Positions 1-8,991 of a stretch of DNA of 64,000 nucleotides are shown piece by piece (position 1 is the first letter of the stretch; every line of letters starts with the position of its first letter). Under the pieces are notes generated by a model. It was given only the letters and a program-made list of their open reading frames with translations, did not search any database and was not told the DNA's origin. Source of the stretch: Nocardioides sp. Soil797 (GTDB taxonomy: Bacteria > Actinomycetota > Actinomycetes > Propionibacteriales > Nocardioidaceae); assembly GCA_001429555.1 (NCBI GenBank), contig LMSR01000016.1:297010-361009 (forward strand), in the 5' to 3' direction. The position numbers were made by a program, and so were the translations under genes.

Positions 1-892
1 GCTGACGGCGACGGTGGTTGATCGCCTCGAAGGTGAAGATCGAGAGTGCCACCCACACCAGGACGAAGCCGATCCACCGTCCGGGTGGCATGTCCTCGTG
101 GAAGAGCAGCACACCGAGCGCGAACTGGAAGATGGGTGCGAGGTACTGCAGCAGCCCGAGGGTGACCATCGGCAGCCGGATCGCGGCCGCGCCGAAGCAG
201 ATCAACGGCACCGCGGTGACGATGCCGGTCGTGGTGATCAAGAGGGCGTGCGGGATGCCTTCGGTGCCGAAGGCCGAGTTGCCGGAGGCGACGAGATAGG
301 CGACGTACGCCGCAGCAACGGGCGCGAGCACGATGGTCTCGAAGGCGAGGCTCTCGACGGCCCCGGTGTTGGCCTGCTTCTTGGCCAGCCCGTAGGTGCC
401 GAAGGAGAAGGCGAGAACCAGGGCCACCCACGGCGGGCGGCCGTAGTCGACGGCGAGCACGACCACGGCACCAGCGGCGATGCCGGCGGCCACCCACTGG
501 AGTGGGCGCAGACGTTCGCGAAGGATCAGAACCCCCATCAGCACGGTCACCAGCGGGTTGATGAAGTAGCCCAGCGCGGCCTCGACCACGTGGCCGTTGT
601 TGACCCCCCAGATGTAGGTGGCCCAGTTGACAGCGATCACCACGGCGCCGACGCCGAGCAACCGACGGACCCTGCGGTTGCCGATGATCGCGCGCAGCGC
701 GGGGCCACGCTTGAGAACGACCAGCAGCAGTGCGACGGTGACCAGCGACCACAGCACCCGGTGGGCCAGGATCTCGATCGCCCCGGCCGGCTCGAGCAGC
801 GGCCAGTAGAGCGGGAAGGCGCCCCACAGCGTGTACGCCGCGACGCCGAGCAGGAATCCCAGCCGCGACTGCGTCATGGGTCCGCTGCTCAT
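1..892 (-). CDS. rarD: RarD-type EamA/DMT permease, 3' end missing
   Basis: Integral membrane permease of the drug/metabolite transporter superfamily. Read on the minus strand, the protein starts MSSGPMTQSRLGFLLGVAAY and continues through repeated hydrophobic helices with RarD-like features (W-G-x-F-P-L-Y near the N-terminus, A-H-R in the first repeat, a G-L-L-Q-Y-L-A-P segment in the last repeat). About 297 residues are visible and the stop codon lies beyond the left edge. The substrate of RarD proteins is not established; the 'chloramphenicol-sensitive' name is historical. I chose the ATG at 892 because a -10-like hexamer sits 7 nt upstream; ATG 877 is an in-frame alternative. Divergent from the next gene. 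Confidence 0.85.
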   Translation of the reverse strand, partial: MSSGPMTQSRLGFLLGVAAYTLWGAFPLYWPLLEPAGAIEILAHRVLWSLVTVALLLVVLKRGPALRAIIGNRRVRRLLGVGAVVIAVNWATYIWGVNNGHVVEAALGYFINPLVTVLMGVLILRERLRPLQWVAAGIAAGAVVVLAVDYGRPPWVALVLAFSFGTYGLAKKQANTGAVESLAFETIVLAPVAAAYVAYLVASGNSAFGTEGIPHALLITTTGIVTAVPLICFGAAAIRLPMVTLGLLQYLAPIFQFALGVLLFHEDMPPGRWIGFVLVWVALSIFTFEAINHRRRQ

Positions 893-899
893 GCGTCAC

Positions 900-905
900 A
901 CAATA
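900..905 (-). promoter_or_regulatory. Probable leaderless -10 element for rarD
   Basis: TATTGT on the minus strand lies 7 nt before the ATG at 892 and there is no purine-rich ribosome site. This matches the TAnnnT-N6/7-ATG layout of leaderless actinobacterial genes. No clear -35 is seen. Confidence 0.4.
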
Positions 906-993
906 GGGCTGAGCGCCGCCCCCGATGTTTCCGGGCCGACGTGGTCGGGTAGCAGGCACGTGTCGACACCACACTCTTCGGGGGACCACACTC

Positions 994-1827
994 ATGCGCA
1001 TGAAACGACTCCTGTCCGCCGCCGTTGGGGCCGCCCTGGTGGCCACGGCCCCGCTGGCCTCCTCGGCCTCGGCCGCGACCGCCGACGACCACGGAGACGA
1101 CGTCACCGCCCAGAGCTCGACGACCGCTCAGGACGGGCTCTTCGCCGCAGCCGATCTCGACTTCCGCTTCGCCCGGGACCGGTCGTTGCGCCAGGCCGCG
1201 CCGACCATCACCAGCCGGATCCGCGCGACCTCGAAGTCGACGTACAAGTACGGTGAGCGGATCAAGATCAAGGGCACGGTGCAGGTCTACGCGCCGACCA
1301 CCCAGGGCTCGTGCCGGGCCAACACGTGGTGCAGCGTCAATGCTTCGGGAGACAACATCGCCCTGCTCAAGAAGAAGGCCGGAGCGCGCAAGTTCAAGGT
1401 GGTCGATGTCCGGGGTCCCGACAGCCTCGGCAAGTTCGCCTTCAGGACCCGGTCGAACGGCAACGCCGTCTACGGGTTGGTCTACGGCGGCACCACCACG
1501 GTGAAGCCCTCCACTGCGAGCAAGAAGATCAAGGGCACCCGCCACCCCCATGTCCGCGTCCGCGATGTCGGGCGCAAGGTCTACATGAGCGGCAACATCG
1601 CCCCCGGTTGGGGCCACAAGCGGGTCCTGGTCCAGCGCGCGAACAGGGCACGCGGCAAGTTCCGCACCTGGGCCAAGCCGCGCACCGATCGTCGCGGAGC
1701 CTTCCGCATCAGCCTGCCGGCACCGCGCACCGGCAAGTGGCACTACCGCCTGGTGATCCCCAAGAACAGCAAGAAGTTCGCCGAGTTCAAGTCCGGCAGC
1801 TGGGGCGTCTACCGCCGCTACAACTGA
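994..1827 (+). CDS. Secreted protein of unknown function
   Basis: 277 residues. A Sec signal peptide is clear: MRMKRLLS, then an Ala/Val/Leu core, then ASSASA around residue 27. The mature part is basic and rich in Thr, Ser, Lys and Arg, with two stretches resembling beta-sandwich repeats (K-Y-G-E-R-I-K-I-K-G near residue 85 and P-G-W-G-H-K-R-V-L near residue 205). One cysteine pair (in GSCRANTWCS) could form a disulfide. I do not recognise the family. Start chosen at ATG 994 because GGGGGA at 980-985 gives good spacing; an in-frame extension to 925 would spoil the signal peptide. Likely an exported, wall-associated protein. Confidence 0.75.
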   Translation: MRMKRLLSAAVGAALVATAPLASSASAATADDHGDDVTAQSSTTAQDGLFAAADLDFRFARDRSLRQAAPTITSRIRATSKSTYKYGERIKIKGTVQVYAPTTQGSCRANTWCSVNASGDNIALLKKKAGARKFKVVDVRGPDSLGKFAFRTRSNGNAVYGLVYGGTTTVKPSTASKKIKGTRHPHVRVRDVGRKVYMSGNIAPGWGHKRVLVQRANRARGKFRTWAKPRTDRRGAFRISLPAPRTGKWHYRLVIPKNSKKFAEFKSGSWGVYRRYN

Positions 1828-1839
1828 CCGGCCAGGCAC

Positions 1840-1879
1840 GCAGATCGGGCCCCAGCCGGATGGCTGGGGCCCGATCTGC
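1840..1879. terminator. Bidirectional hairpin between convergent genes
   Basis: A perfect 18-bp inverted repeat (arms 1840-1857 and 1862-1879, loop GGAT). It lies between the secreted-protein gene and korB, which converge, so it can end transcription from both sides. Confidence 0.75.
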
Positions 1880-1895
1880 GCGTCGATCCCGTGCA

Positions 1896-1951
1896 GTTAC
1901 CGAAGCGTCCGCAGCTTTCACCCGATCGGGACGCGCGGACTGTTCGGTAAC
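1896..1951. repeat. Imperfect inverted repeat at the korB 3' end
   Basis: Arms GTTACCGAAGCGTCCGC (1896-1912) and GCGGACTGTTCGGTAAC (1935-1951) match at 15 of 17 positions around a 22-nt loop. It abuts the korB stop codon and may be a second terminator hairpin. Confidence 0.55.
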
Positions 1952-1953
1952 GA

Positions 1954-3063
1954 TCAGACGATGGTCCAGGTGTCGCCGCCGTTGATCAGGCCGGCCAGCC
2001 GCTCCGTCGCGGGGGCGGTGGCCGACTCCGAGGCGGTGCGGATCTGGGCGCGGGCCTGGTCGTCGTACGCCGGGCGGTCGACCTGGCGGAAGATGCCGAT
2101 CGGTGACTGGTTCAGGTATCCGGAGTCGGTGAGCCGGGAGATCGCGAAGGCGGTGGACGGGTCGGGGTTGTGGGCGTCGTGGACCAGCAGCGCGTCCACG
2201 CCCACCTCAGCCACCTGGGCGACCTCGACGCCGCCGCCGGCGGAGCGGATCAGGCCCTTGTCGCCGTGTCCGGTGGTCTCGTCGACGGGACCGAAGGTGA
2301 TCGGCTTGCCGTGCTCGAGCGGGATGATCGCGTCGGCCTTCGTGTCGGGGGACTTGATCGCGTCGAACGCGCCGTCGTTGAAGATCGGGCAGTTCTGGTA
2401 GATCTCCACGAACGAGGTGCCACGGTGGGCGGCAGCTGCGGCGAGCACGGAGGTGAGGTGTTTGCGGTCCGAGTCGATGGTGCGCGCCACGAAGGAGCCT
2501 TCGGCACCGAGGGCCAGGGACACCGGGTTGAACGGGTGGTCCAGGGAGCCCATCGGGGTGGACTTGGTGACCTTGCCGGCCTCGGAGGTGGGGGAGTACT
2601 GGCCCTTGGTGAGCCCGTAGATGCGGTTGTTGAACAGCAGGATCGTCATGTTGACGTTGCGACGCAGCGCGTGGATCAGGTGGTTGCCGCCGATGGAGAG
2701 GGCGTCACCGTCTCCGGTCACCACGAAGACGGAGAGGTCTTCGCGGGCGGTGGCCAGGCCGGTCGCGATCGAGGGTGCACGTCCGTGGATGGAGTGCATG
2801 CCGTAGGTGTCGAGGTAGTAGGGGAACCTCGAGGAGCAGCCGATGCCGGAGATGAACACGACGTTCTCGCGGCGCAGCCCGAGCTCGGGCAGGAAGTTCT
2901 GCACGGCCTTCAGGACCGCGTAGTCCCCGCAGCCGGGGCACCAGCGCACTTCCTGGTCGGAGGTGAAGTCCTTGCCGGTCTGCTTCTCGCCCTCGGGCAG
3001 GGTGGGGACGCCGTCGGTGCCGACGGTGGGGAGCCCCAGGTCGACGGTGGTGTCGATGCTCAT
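1954..3063 (-). CDS. korB: 2-oxoacid:ferredoxin oxidoreductase subunit beta
   Basis: Beta (thiamine-diphosphate) subunit of 2-oxoglutarate:ferredoxin oxidoreductase, which oxidatively decarboxylates 2-oxoglutarate to succinyl-CoA and reduces ferredoxin. 369 residues. WCPGCGDYAV near residues 41-50 is the conserved Cys-containing start of the domain, and TGDGDALSIGGNH near 117-129 is the ThDP/Mg signature. The ATG at 3063 overlaps the korA stop as ATGA, so the two are translationally coupled, and GAAGGAGG precedes it. In actinobacteria KorAB can replace or supplement the 2-oxoglutarate dehydrogenase complex. The choice of 2-oxoglutarate over pyruvate is from family resemblance. Confidence 0.92.
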   Translation of the reverse strand: MSIDTTVDLGLPTVGTDGVPTLPEGEKQTGKDFTSDQEVRWCPGCGDYAVLKAVQNFLPELGLRRENVVFISGIGCSSRFPYYLDTYGMHSIHGRAPSIATGLATAREDLSVFVVTGDGDALSIGGNHLIHALRRNVNMTILLFNNRIYGLTKGQYSPTSEAGKVTKSTPMGSLDHPFNPVSLALGAEGSFVARTIDSDRKHLTSVLAAAAAHRGTSFVEIYQNCPIFNDGAFDAIKSPDTKADAIIPLEHGKPITFGPVDETTGHGDKGLIRSAGGGVEVAQVAEVGVDALLVHDAHNPDPSTAFAISRLTDSGYLNQSPIGIFRQVDRPAYDDQARAQIRTASESATAPATERLAGLINGGDTWTIV

Positions 3064-4991
3064 CAGTTCTCCTCCTTCGAGGCGGTGGGGTCGCTGTGCA
3101 GATCCACTTCGGTGCCTTCGGTCGCGGCGACGAGGTCGCCGATGACGTCGGCCAGCTCGGCGGACTTGAGGGGGAGGCCGCGGACCTGGTTGTAGCCGAT
3201 GGCGTCGACCAGGTACTTGGCGCGCAGCAGCATGGAGAGTTGGCCGAGGTTCATCTCGGGGACCAGGACCTTGTCGTAGCGGGCCAAGATGTCGCCGAGG
3301 TCGTTGGGGAAGGGGTTGAGGTGGCGCAGGTGGGTCTGGGCGACGTCGTGGCCGGCCTTGCGCACTCGGCGTACGGCGGCTCCGATGGGGCCGTAGGTCG
3401 AACCCCAGCCGAGGACGAGGACCTTGGCGGCGCCGGAGGGGTCGTCGACCTCGAGGGGTGGCAGTGAGTTGGCGATGCGGTCGACCTTGGCCTGGCGGGT
3501 GCGCACCATGAGGTCGTGGTTGGCGGGGTCATAAGAAATATTGCCACTGCCGATGTTGCCGCCTTGTTTTTCGAGGCCACCGATGCGGTGCTCGAGTCCG
3601 GGGGTGCCCGGGATCGCCCAGGGGCGGGCCAAGGTCTCCTCGTCGCGGGCGTAGGGGGCGTAGGACTCACCCTCGGCGAGGTCGTCGGCGGTGGCGAACT
3701 TCGGGTCGATGACCGGCAGCTCGCTGACGTCGGGGATCGACCAGGGCTCGGATCCGTTGGCGAGGTAGCCGTCGGAGAGCAGCATCACCGGGGTGCGGTA
3801 GGTGATGGCGATGCGGGCGGCCTCGACGGCTGCGGCGAAGCAGTCCCCGGGTGACTGGGGTGCCACGATCGGCACCGGGGCCTCGCCGTTGCGGCCGAAC
3901 ATGGCCTGGAGCAGGTCGGACTGCTCGGTCTTGGTGGGCAGGCCGGTGGAGGGTCCGCCGCGTTGGACGTTGACGACCAGCAGGGGCAGCTCGGTCATCA
4001 CGGCCAGGCCGATGGCCTCGCCCTTCAGCGCGACTCCGGGGCCGGAGGTGGTGGTGACGCCGAGGCTGCCGGCGAAGGAGGCACCGATGGCGGAGCCGAC
4101 CCCGGCGATCTCGTCCTCGGCCTGGAAGGTGGTGACGCCGAAGTCCTTGTGCTTGGAGAGCTCGTGGAGGATGTCGGAGGCCGGGGTGATCGGGTAGGAG
4201 CCGAGGAAGACGGGCAGGCCGGACTGCACGCCGGCGGCGACCAGGCCATAGGCCAGGGCGAGGTTGCCGGTGATGTTGCGGTAGGTGCCCGGGGCCATCG
4301 CAGCGGGCTTGACCTCGTACTGGACGATGAAGGACTCGGTGGTCTCGCCGAAGTTCCAACCCATCTTGAACGCGGTGATGTTGGCGTCGCGGATGTCGGG
4401 GACCTTGGCGAACTTGCGGGACAGGAAGCCGACGGTGTTCTCGGTGGGACGGCCGTACATCCACGAGAGCAGGCCGAGGGCGAACATGTTCTTCGCGCGG
4501 GCGGCGTCCTTGCGGGAGAGCCCGAACTCCTTGACCGCCTCGACGGTCATGCCGGTCAGGTCGACCTGGTGGACGTCGAAGTCGGCCAGCGGGGAGTCGG
4601 CGGAGTCGTCCTCGAGGGGGTTCTCGTCGTAGCCGGCCTTGGCCAGGTTGCGCTTGGTGAAGTCGTGGGTGTCCACGATGATCGCCGCACCCTTGGCCAG
4701 GTCGCCGAGGTTGGCCTTCAACGCGGCCGGGTTCATCGCGACCAGCACGTCGGGGGAGTCGCCCGCGGTGAGGATGTCGTGGTCGGCGAAGTGCACCTGG
4801 AAGGACGAGACCCCCGGGATGGTGCCCTGGGGTGCGCGGATCTCGGCCGGGAAGTTCGGCAGCGTCATCAGGTCGTTGCCGAATGCGGCCGATTCCTGGG
4901 TGAACCTGTCACCGGTGAGTTGCATCCCGTCGCCCGAGTCACCGGCGAACCGGATGATGACGCGATCGAGCTGCTGGACCTGCTTGGCCAC
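3063..4991 (-). CDS. korA: 2-oxoacid:ferredoxin oxidoreductase subunit alpha
   Basis: Fused gamma-alpha subunit, 642 residues, the usual length for actinobacterial KorA. The N-terminal ~190 residues (FAGDSGDGMQLTG, then PQGTIPGVSSFQVH) form the gamma domain. The rest is the alpha pyrimidine-binding domain with G-S-Y-P-I-T-P-A-S near residue 265 and GPGVALKGEAIGLA. Start is GTG 4991 behind AGGTAGGCGGGG. First gene of the korAB operon, divergent from the sulfate importer; the shared intergenic region holds two dyads. Confidence 0.92.
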   Translation of the reverse strand: MAKQVQQLDRVIIRFAGDSGDGMQLTGDRFTQESAAFGNDLMTLPNFPAEIRAPQGTIPGVSSFQVHFADHDILTAGDSPDVLVAMNPAALKANLGDLAKGAAIIVDTHDFTKRNLAKAGYDENPLEDDSADSPLADFDVHQVDLTGMTVEAVKEFGLSRKDAARAKNMFALGLLSWMYGRPTENTVGFLSRKFAKVPDIRDANITAFKMGWNFGETTESFIVQYEVKPAAMAPGTYRNITGNLALAYGLVAAGVQSGLPVFLGSYPITPASDILHELSKHKDFGVTTFQAEDEIAGVGSAIGASFAGSLGVTTTSGPGVALKGEAIGLAVMTELPLLVVNVQRGGPSTGLPTKTEQSDLLQAMFGRNGEAPVPIVAPQSPGDCFAAAVEAARIAITYRTPVMLLSDGYLANGSEPWSIPDVSELPVIDPKFATADDLAEGESYAPYARDEETLARPWAIPGTPGLEHRIGGLEKQGGNIGSGNISYDPANHDLMVRTRQAKVDRIANSLPPLEVDDPSGAAKVLVLGWGSTYGPIGAAVRRVRKAGHDVAQTHLRHLNPFPNDLGDILARYDKVLVPEMNLGQLSMLLRAKYLVDAIGYNQVRGLPLKSAELADVIGDLVAATEGTEVDLHSDPTASKEEN

Positions 4992-5032
4992 CCCGCCTAC
5001 CTACTTCCTGCTGTGTGTCGTCTTCGGACGTG

Positions 5033-5068
5033 CATACCCAGAGTATGGCAAAACTGGAACACGTTCTA
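5033..5068. promoter_or_regulatory. Two dyads in the korA/cysP divergent region
   Basis: CATAC-CCAGA-GTATG (5033-5047) and TGGAACACGTTCTA (5055-5068) lie side by side 40-80 bp upstream of korA. The second fits TnnAACnnGTTnnA, the pattern I recall for KstR-type TetR regulators. The whole interval 4992-5281 is otherwise non-coding, with an AT-rich patch at 5195-5265 that probably holds the cys promoter. The assignment to a regulator is inference. Confidence 0.4.
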
Positions 5069-5281
5069 TAAATCCGCGGTGTCGGGACGAACTGCTCCCG
5101 CCGTCCACCTTAGTCGGCCGTCAATTCGCGGCAGCGCCGTCTCCCTGAGTGGGCGCCCGCGCCCACCCGGAGCGACCCGCCCGTCCGAATCCAACTGAAA
5201 TGCTGCACTTTCATTCTATGTCGACTAACATTCTCAACAATATCGAGATACACGCCTTCATGTGGGCGGGGAATGAGTGCG

Positions 5282-6310
5282 ATGAGGATCAACATCAAGG
5301 CTGCTGCCGCGGCGGCCGTCATCGGGCTGTTGGTGGTGTCCGGCTGCAGCAGCGCGGGGGGAAGCGGCGACGACAAGACGATCAACCTGGTCGGATTCGC
5401 GGTGCCCGAAGCGGCCAACGACGCCATCGCCGATGCGTTCGCCAAGACCGACGCCGGTGACGGAGCCAAGCTCTCCGGCTCGTACGGCGCGTCCGGTGAC
5501 CAGAGCCGCAAGGTCTTCGACACCAACGGCAAGGACGTCGACTACGTGCACTTCTCCCTCGAGGGAGACGTGACCCGGCTGGTCGACGCCGGCCTGGTCG
5601 CCGACGACTGGAACAAGGGCCCCAACAAGGGCATCGTGTCCTCCTCGGTCGCGGTGATCGCGGTGCAGAAGGGCAACCCGCTCGGCATCAAGGACTGGGG
5701 TGACCTGACCCGCAAGGACGTCAAGGTCATCACCGCGGACCCGGCGTCCTCCGGCTCGGCCCGCTGGAACGTCCTGGCGCTCTACACCTACGCCAAGTCG
5801 AAGGGCATGTCCGAGTCCGAGGCCGACGACTACCTCAAGAAGGTCTTCGGCAACGTCACGACCTGGGCGGCCAGTGGTCGCGAGGCCACCGAGGCGTTCA
5901 AGAAGGGCGTCGGCAACGTGCTGATCACCTATGAGAACGAGGCGATCCTCGCCAAGCAGAACGGCGAGGACCTCGACTACATCGTCCCGGACCACTCGTT
6001 CCTGATCGAGAACCCGGGAGCCGTGCTCAAGGATGCCGACGGCATCGCCACCGACTGGCTCGACTTCGTGCTCAGTGACGAGGGCCAGAAGGAGTTCGTG
6101 AAGAAGGGCTTCCGTCCCGTCGGCGACGTGGACATCTCCGGCATCGAGGTCGACGGGGCCAATGACCCGGCCGACCCGTTCCCGGTCCCGAAGTCGCTGG
6201 ACACCATCGCCGACCTCGGCGGCTGGTCGGCCGTGAACAAGGAGTGGTTCGGGTCCGACGGTGAGAAGCTCCGCTTCGACAAGTTGTACGACGCGGCAAC
6301 CAAGCAGTGA
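5282..6310 (+). CDS. cysP: Sulfate ABC transporter substrate-binding lipoprotein
   Basis: Extracytoplasmic sulfate (or thiosulfate) receptor tethered to the membrane. The signal peptide ends in a lipobox, L-L-V-V-S-G-C, so the mature N-terminus is the lipidated cysteine near residue 22. The body has the Sbp/CysP pattern (SGDQSRKVFDT, DVDYVHFSLEGDVTRLV, ITADPASSGSARWN, NVLITYENEA). About 342 residues. I prefer ATG 5282 (MRINIKAAA) because GGGCGGGG at 5264-5271 is properly spaced; ATG 5273 is in frame but too close. First gene of a four-gene importer operon with overlapping reading frames. CysP versus Sbp cannot be told from sequence alone. Confidence 0.9.
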   Translation: MRINIKAAAAAAVIGLLVVSGCSSAGGSGDDKTINLVGFAVPEAANDAIADAFAKTDAGDGAKLSGSYGASGDQSRKVFDTNGKDVDYVHFSLEGDVTRLVDAGLVADDWNKGPNKGIVSSSVAVIAVQKGNPLGIKDWGDLTRKDVKVITADPASSGSARWNVLALYTYAKSKGMSESEADDYLKKVFGNVTTWAASGREATEAFKKGVGNVLITYENEAILAKQNGEDLDYIVPDHSFLIENPGAVLKDADGIATDWLDFVLSDEGQKEFVKKGFRPVGDVDISGIEVDGANDPADPFPVPKSLDTIADLGGWSAVNKEWFGSDGEKLRFDKLYDAATKQ

Positions 6311-7155
6311 CCGACGTCCTTGCTCCACCCGCTGGGCCGGCGCGCACGCGCCGGCCCAGCGGCGGTCCCTTCCGACTCTCCACGGCGTCGGGCATTGGAC
6401 TGGGCATCGGCCTGGTCTGGTTCAGCATCCTGGTGCTGTTGCCCCTCGCCGCCGTGGTGGGTGCCGCCGCGGCCGGCGGCTGGTCGGCCTTCGCCGGCAC
6501 CCTCACCGATCCGCAGACCTTCGCGGCGTTGCGCCTGACCGTCGTCGAAGCCGTGCTGGTCACCGTCGTGAACGCGGTGATCGGCACCGTCGTGGCGTGG
6601 GTGCTGGTGCGGGACGACTTCGTCGGCAAACGCCTGCTCGACGTCGTCATCGACATCCCCTTCGCGCTGCCCACGATCGTGGCCGGCCTGGTGCTGCTCA
6701 GCCTCTACGGCCCGGACAGCCCGGTCGGGTTCAACATCGTCAACACCCGGACCGGCATCTTCCTGGCCCTGCTCTTCGTGACGCTCCCGTTCGTGGTGCG
6801 CACCGTCCAGCCGGTACTGCTCGAGATCGAGGTGGAGGCCGAGGAGGCCGCCGCGTCGCTGGGTGCCTCCCGCTTCACCACGTTCCGTCGGGTGATCCTG
6901 CCCAGCCTGGTGCCGGCGATCACGGCCGGGTCGTCGCTCGGCTTCGCCCGGGCGATCTCCGAGTTCGGCTCGCTCGTGCTGATCTCCGGCAACACGCCGT
7001 ACCGGACCGAGGTGGCGTCCCTGAAGATCCTCAAGTTCCTCGAGGGTGACAACCAGGCCGGGGCCGCTGCGGTCGCCGTACTGCTCCTGCTGGTGGCGGT
7101 CGTGGTCATCGTGGGCCTCGACATCCTCTCCAGAAGGGTGGCCCGTCGTGGCTGA
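6307..7155 (+). CDS. cysT: Sulfate ABC transporter permease CysT
   Basis: Inner-membrane channel subunit of the sulfate importer, 282 residues with six hydrophobic helices. The EAA loop that docks on the ATPase is seen as E-E-A-A-A-S-L-G-A-S-R-F-T-T-F-R near residue 178, and the family stretch SEFGSLVLISGN follows. Starts at GTG 6307, overlapping the cysP stop by 4 bp (GTGA). The N-terminal ~25 residues are Pro/Arg rich and cytoplasmic. Pairs with CysW as a heterodimer. Confidence 0.93.
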   Translation: MTDVLAPPAGPARTRRPSGGPFRLSTASGIGLGIGLVWFSILVLLPLAAVVGAAAAGGWSAFAGTLTDPQTFAALRLTVVEAVLVTVVNAVIGTVVAWVLVRDDFVGKRLLDVVIDIPFALPTIVAGLVLLSLYGPDSPVGFNIVNTRTGIFLALLFVTLPFVVRTVQPVLLEIEVEAEEAAASLGASRFTTFRRVILPSLVPAITAGSSLGFARAISEFGSLVLISGNTPYRTEVASLKILKFLEGDNQAGAAAVAVLLLLVAVVVIVGLDILSRRVARRG

Positions 7156-7999
7156 GGTCAAGGAGATCCGCCAGCACAAGAGCGCGGTGACCTACCTGTT
7201 GCGCTTCTTCGTGATCGGCTACCTCTTCGTGCTGGTGGTCTGGCCGTTGAGCGAGGTGGTCCAACGGACCTTCGCGCCGGTCGAACCGGATGCGGCCGGT
7301 GGGTTCGGTGCCTTCCTCGAGCGCCTGCAGGACCCGAGCGTGACGTATGCGTTCGGGCTGACCATCACCTGCGCCTTCTGGGCGGTGCTCATCAACACCG
7401 TGTTCGGGCTCGGCATCTCGCTGCTGCTCGTGCGCTACGACTTCCCGGGTCGGCGAATCCTCTCCGTGCTGATCGACCTGCCCATGTCGGTCTCGCCGGT
7501 GGTCGTCGGCCTGGCCCTGGTGCTTGCCTATTCGAGCGGCTCCGGCTGGTTCGGGGAGGGCCTCGAGTCGGTGGGCATCTTCATCATCGGCTCGACCCCC
7601 GGCATGGTGATGGCCACCGCGTTCGTCAGCCTCCCGCTGGTGATCCGCGAGATCATCCCGGTCCTGGAGGAGATCGGCACCGACTCCGAGCTTGCCGCCA
7701 GCAGCCTGGGCGCCAACGCGTGGCAGACGTTCCGCCGGATCACCCTGCCCAGCATCAAGTGGGCCCTGGCGTACGGCGTGGTGCTCAGCCTCGCCCGCAG
7801 TCTCGGCGAGTTCGGCGCGGTGAAGATCGTCAGCCCCGGCGCCGAGTTCCGCGGGGAGACCGCCACCCTCCTCATCCAGAACCGCTACACCAACTACGAC
7901 GAGTCATCCGCCTACGCAGCAGCCTTCGTGCTGGTGCTGGCCGCCGTGCTGGCCCTCGTCGTGGTCACCTTCATCCGTCGACCGGAGGACCGCACATGA
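7148..7999 (+). CDS. cysW: Sulfate ABC transporter permease CysW
   Basis: Second permease subunit, 283 residues. The EAA-type loop reads [18 protein letters not shown] and is followed by [12 protein letters not shown], typical of CysW. Start set at GTG 7148 ([10 protein letters not shown]) because AGAAGGGTGG at 7131-7140 is an ideal ribosome site and the gene then overlaps cysT by 8 bp. The longer in-frame start at 7046 would read the end of cysT in another frame. Confidence 0.92.
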   Translation: MAEVKEIRQHKSAVTYLLRFFVIGYLFVLVVWPLSEVVQRTFAPVEPDAAGGFGAFLERLQDPSVTYAFGLTITCAFWAVLINTVFGLGISLLLVRYDFPGRRILSVLIDLPMSVSPVVVGLALVLAYSSGSGWFGEGLESVGIFIIGSTPGMVMATAFVSLPLVIREIIPVLEEIGTDSELAASSLGANAWQTFRRITLPSIKWALAYGVVLSLARSLGEFGAVKIVSPGAEFRGETATLLIQNRYTNYDESSAYAAAFVLVLAAVLALVVVTFIRRPEDRT

Positions 8000-8976
8000 G
8001 CATCGAAATTTCCGGGATCAACAAGTCGTACGGCGACTTCGTGGCCCTGCAGGACATCAACGTCTCCCTGCCCACGGGCCAACTGACCGCACTGCTCGGT
8101 CCCTCCGGCGGGGGAAAGTCGACCCTGCTGCGCATCATCGCAGGTCTCGACACCGCCGACTCGGGCACGATCACCATCGAGGGCTCCGACGCCACCGCGC
8201 TCCCGCCACAGAAGCGCAACGTCGGTTTCGTGTTCCAGCACTACGCGGTCTTCAAGCACATGACGGTGGCCAAGAACGTCGCCTTCGGGCTCGAGATCCG
8301 CAAGCGTCCCAAGGCCGAGGTCACCCGACGGGTGCAGGAGCTGCTCGAGCTTGTCCACCTGGCCCAGTTCTCGCACCGGTTGCCCTCTCAGCTCTCCGGA
8401 GGTCAACGACAACGGTTGGCCCTCGCCCGGGCGCTGGCCGTCGAACCGACGGTGCTTCTGCTCGACGAACCGTTCGGCGCCCTGGATGCCCAGGTGCGCA
8501 AGGAGCTGCGCGACTGGCTGCGACGCCTGCACGACGAGGTGAACGTGACCACCGTGTTCGTCACCCACGACCAGGAGGAGGCCCTCGAGGTCGCCGACGA
8601 GATCGTTGTCATCAACCAGGGCCGGGTCGAGCAGATCGGCACCCCCGACCAGCTCTATGACGAACCGGCCAACGACTTCGTGATGGGCTTCCTCGGTGAG
8701 GTCACCACGCTCGGCGGCAAGCTGATCCGCCCGCACGACGTGGAGATCACGGTGATGCCGCAGCACGATGACGCCATCCAGGGCGTCGTGTCCCGATCGC
8801 TGCGCGTGGGGTTCGAGGCGCGGGTGCATGTGCTCACCGACGACGGCGAGGAGGTCAGCGTCGTCCTGACCCGTTCGCATGCCCGCCACCTCGGGCTCGA
8901 GGCCGGCCAGGCGGTGTGGGTGCGCCCGGAACCGGGGGCGCTGGCGGTTCCGTCGCTGAGGGCGGTCACCGCCTGA
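7996..8976 (+). CDS. cysA: Sulfate ABC transporter ATP-binding protein
   Basis: ATPase that powers sulfate import, 326 residues. Visible motifs: Walker [10 protein letters not shown] near residue 36, Q-loop FQHYAVF, signature [15 protein letters not shown], Walker [12 protein letters not shown], and switch VTHDQEEA. The C-terminal ~90 residues form the TOBE-like regulatory domain of CysA/PotA ATPases ([10 protein letters not shown]). ATG 7996 overlaps the cysW stop (ATGA). Last gene of the operon; the next gene is convergent after only 15 bp with no obvious hairpin. Confidence 0.94.
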   Translation: MSIEISGINKSYGDFVALQDINVSLPTGQLTALLGPSGGGKSTLLRIIAGLDTADSGTITIEGSDATALPPQKRNVGFVFQHYAVFKHMTVAKNVAFGLEIRKRPKAEVTRRVQELLELVHLAQFSHRLPSQLSGGQRQRLALARALAVEPTVLLLDEPFGALDAQVRKELRDWLRRLHDEVNVTTVFVTHDQEEALEVADEIVVINQGRVEQIGTPDQLYDEPANDFVMGFLGEVTTLGGKLIRPHDVEITVMPQHDDAIQGVVSRSLRVGFEARVHVLTDDGEEVSVVLTRSHARHLGLEAGQAVWVRPEPGALAVPSLRAVTA

Positions 8977-8991
8977 ACGCTCACCCGGCGA

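Noticed and set aside
3963..5198. Long plus-strand frame antisense to korA
   Set aside because: It mirrors the GC-biased third positions of korA, has a low-complexity Gly/Val/Asp translation and no ribosome site.
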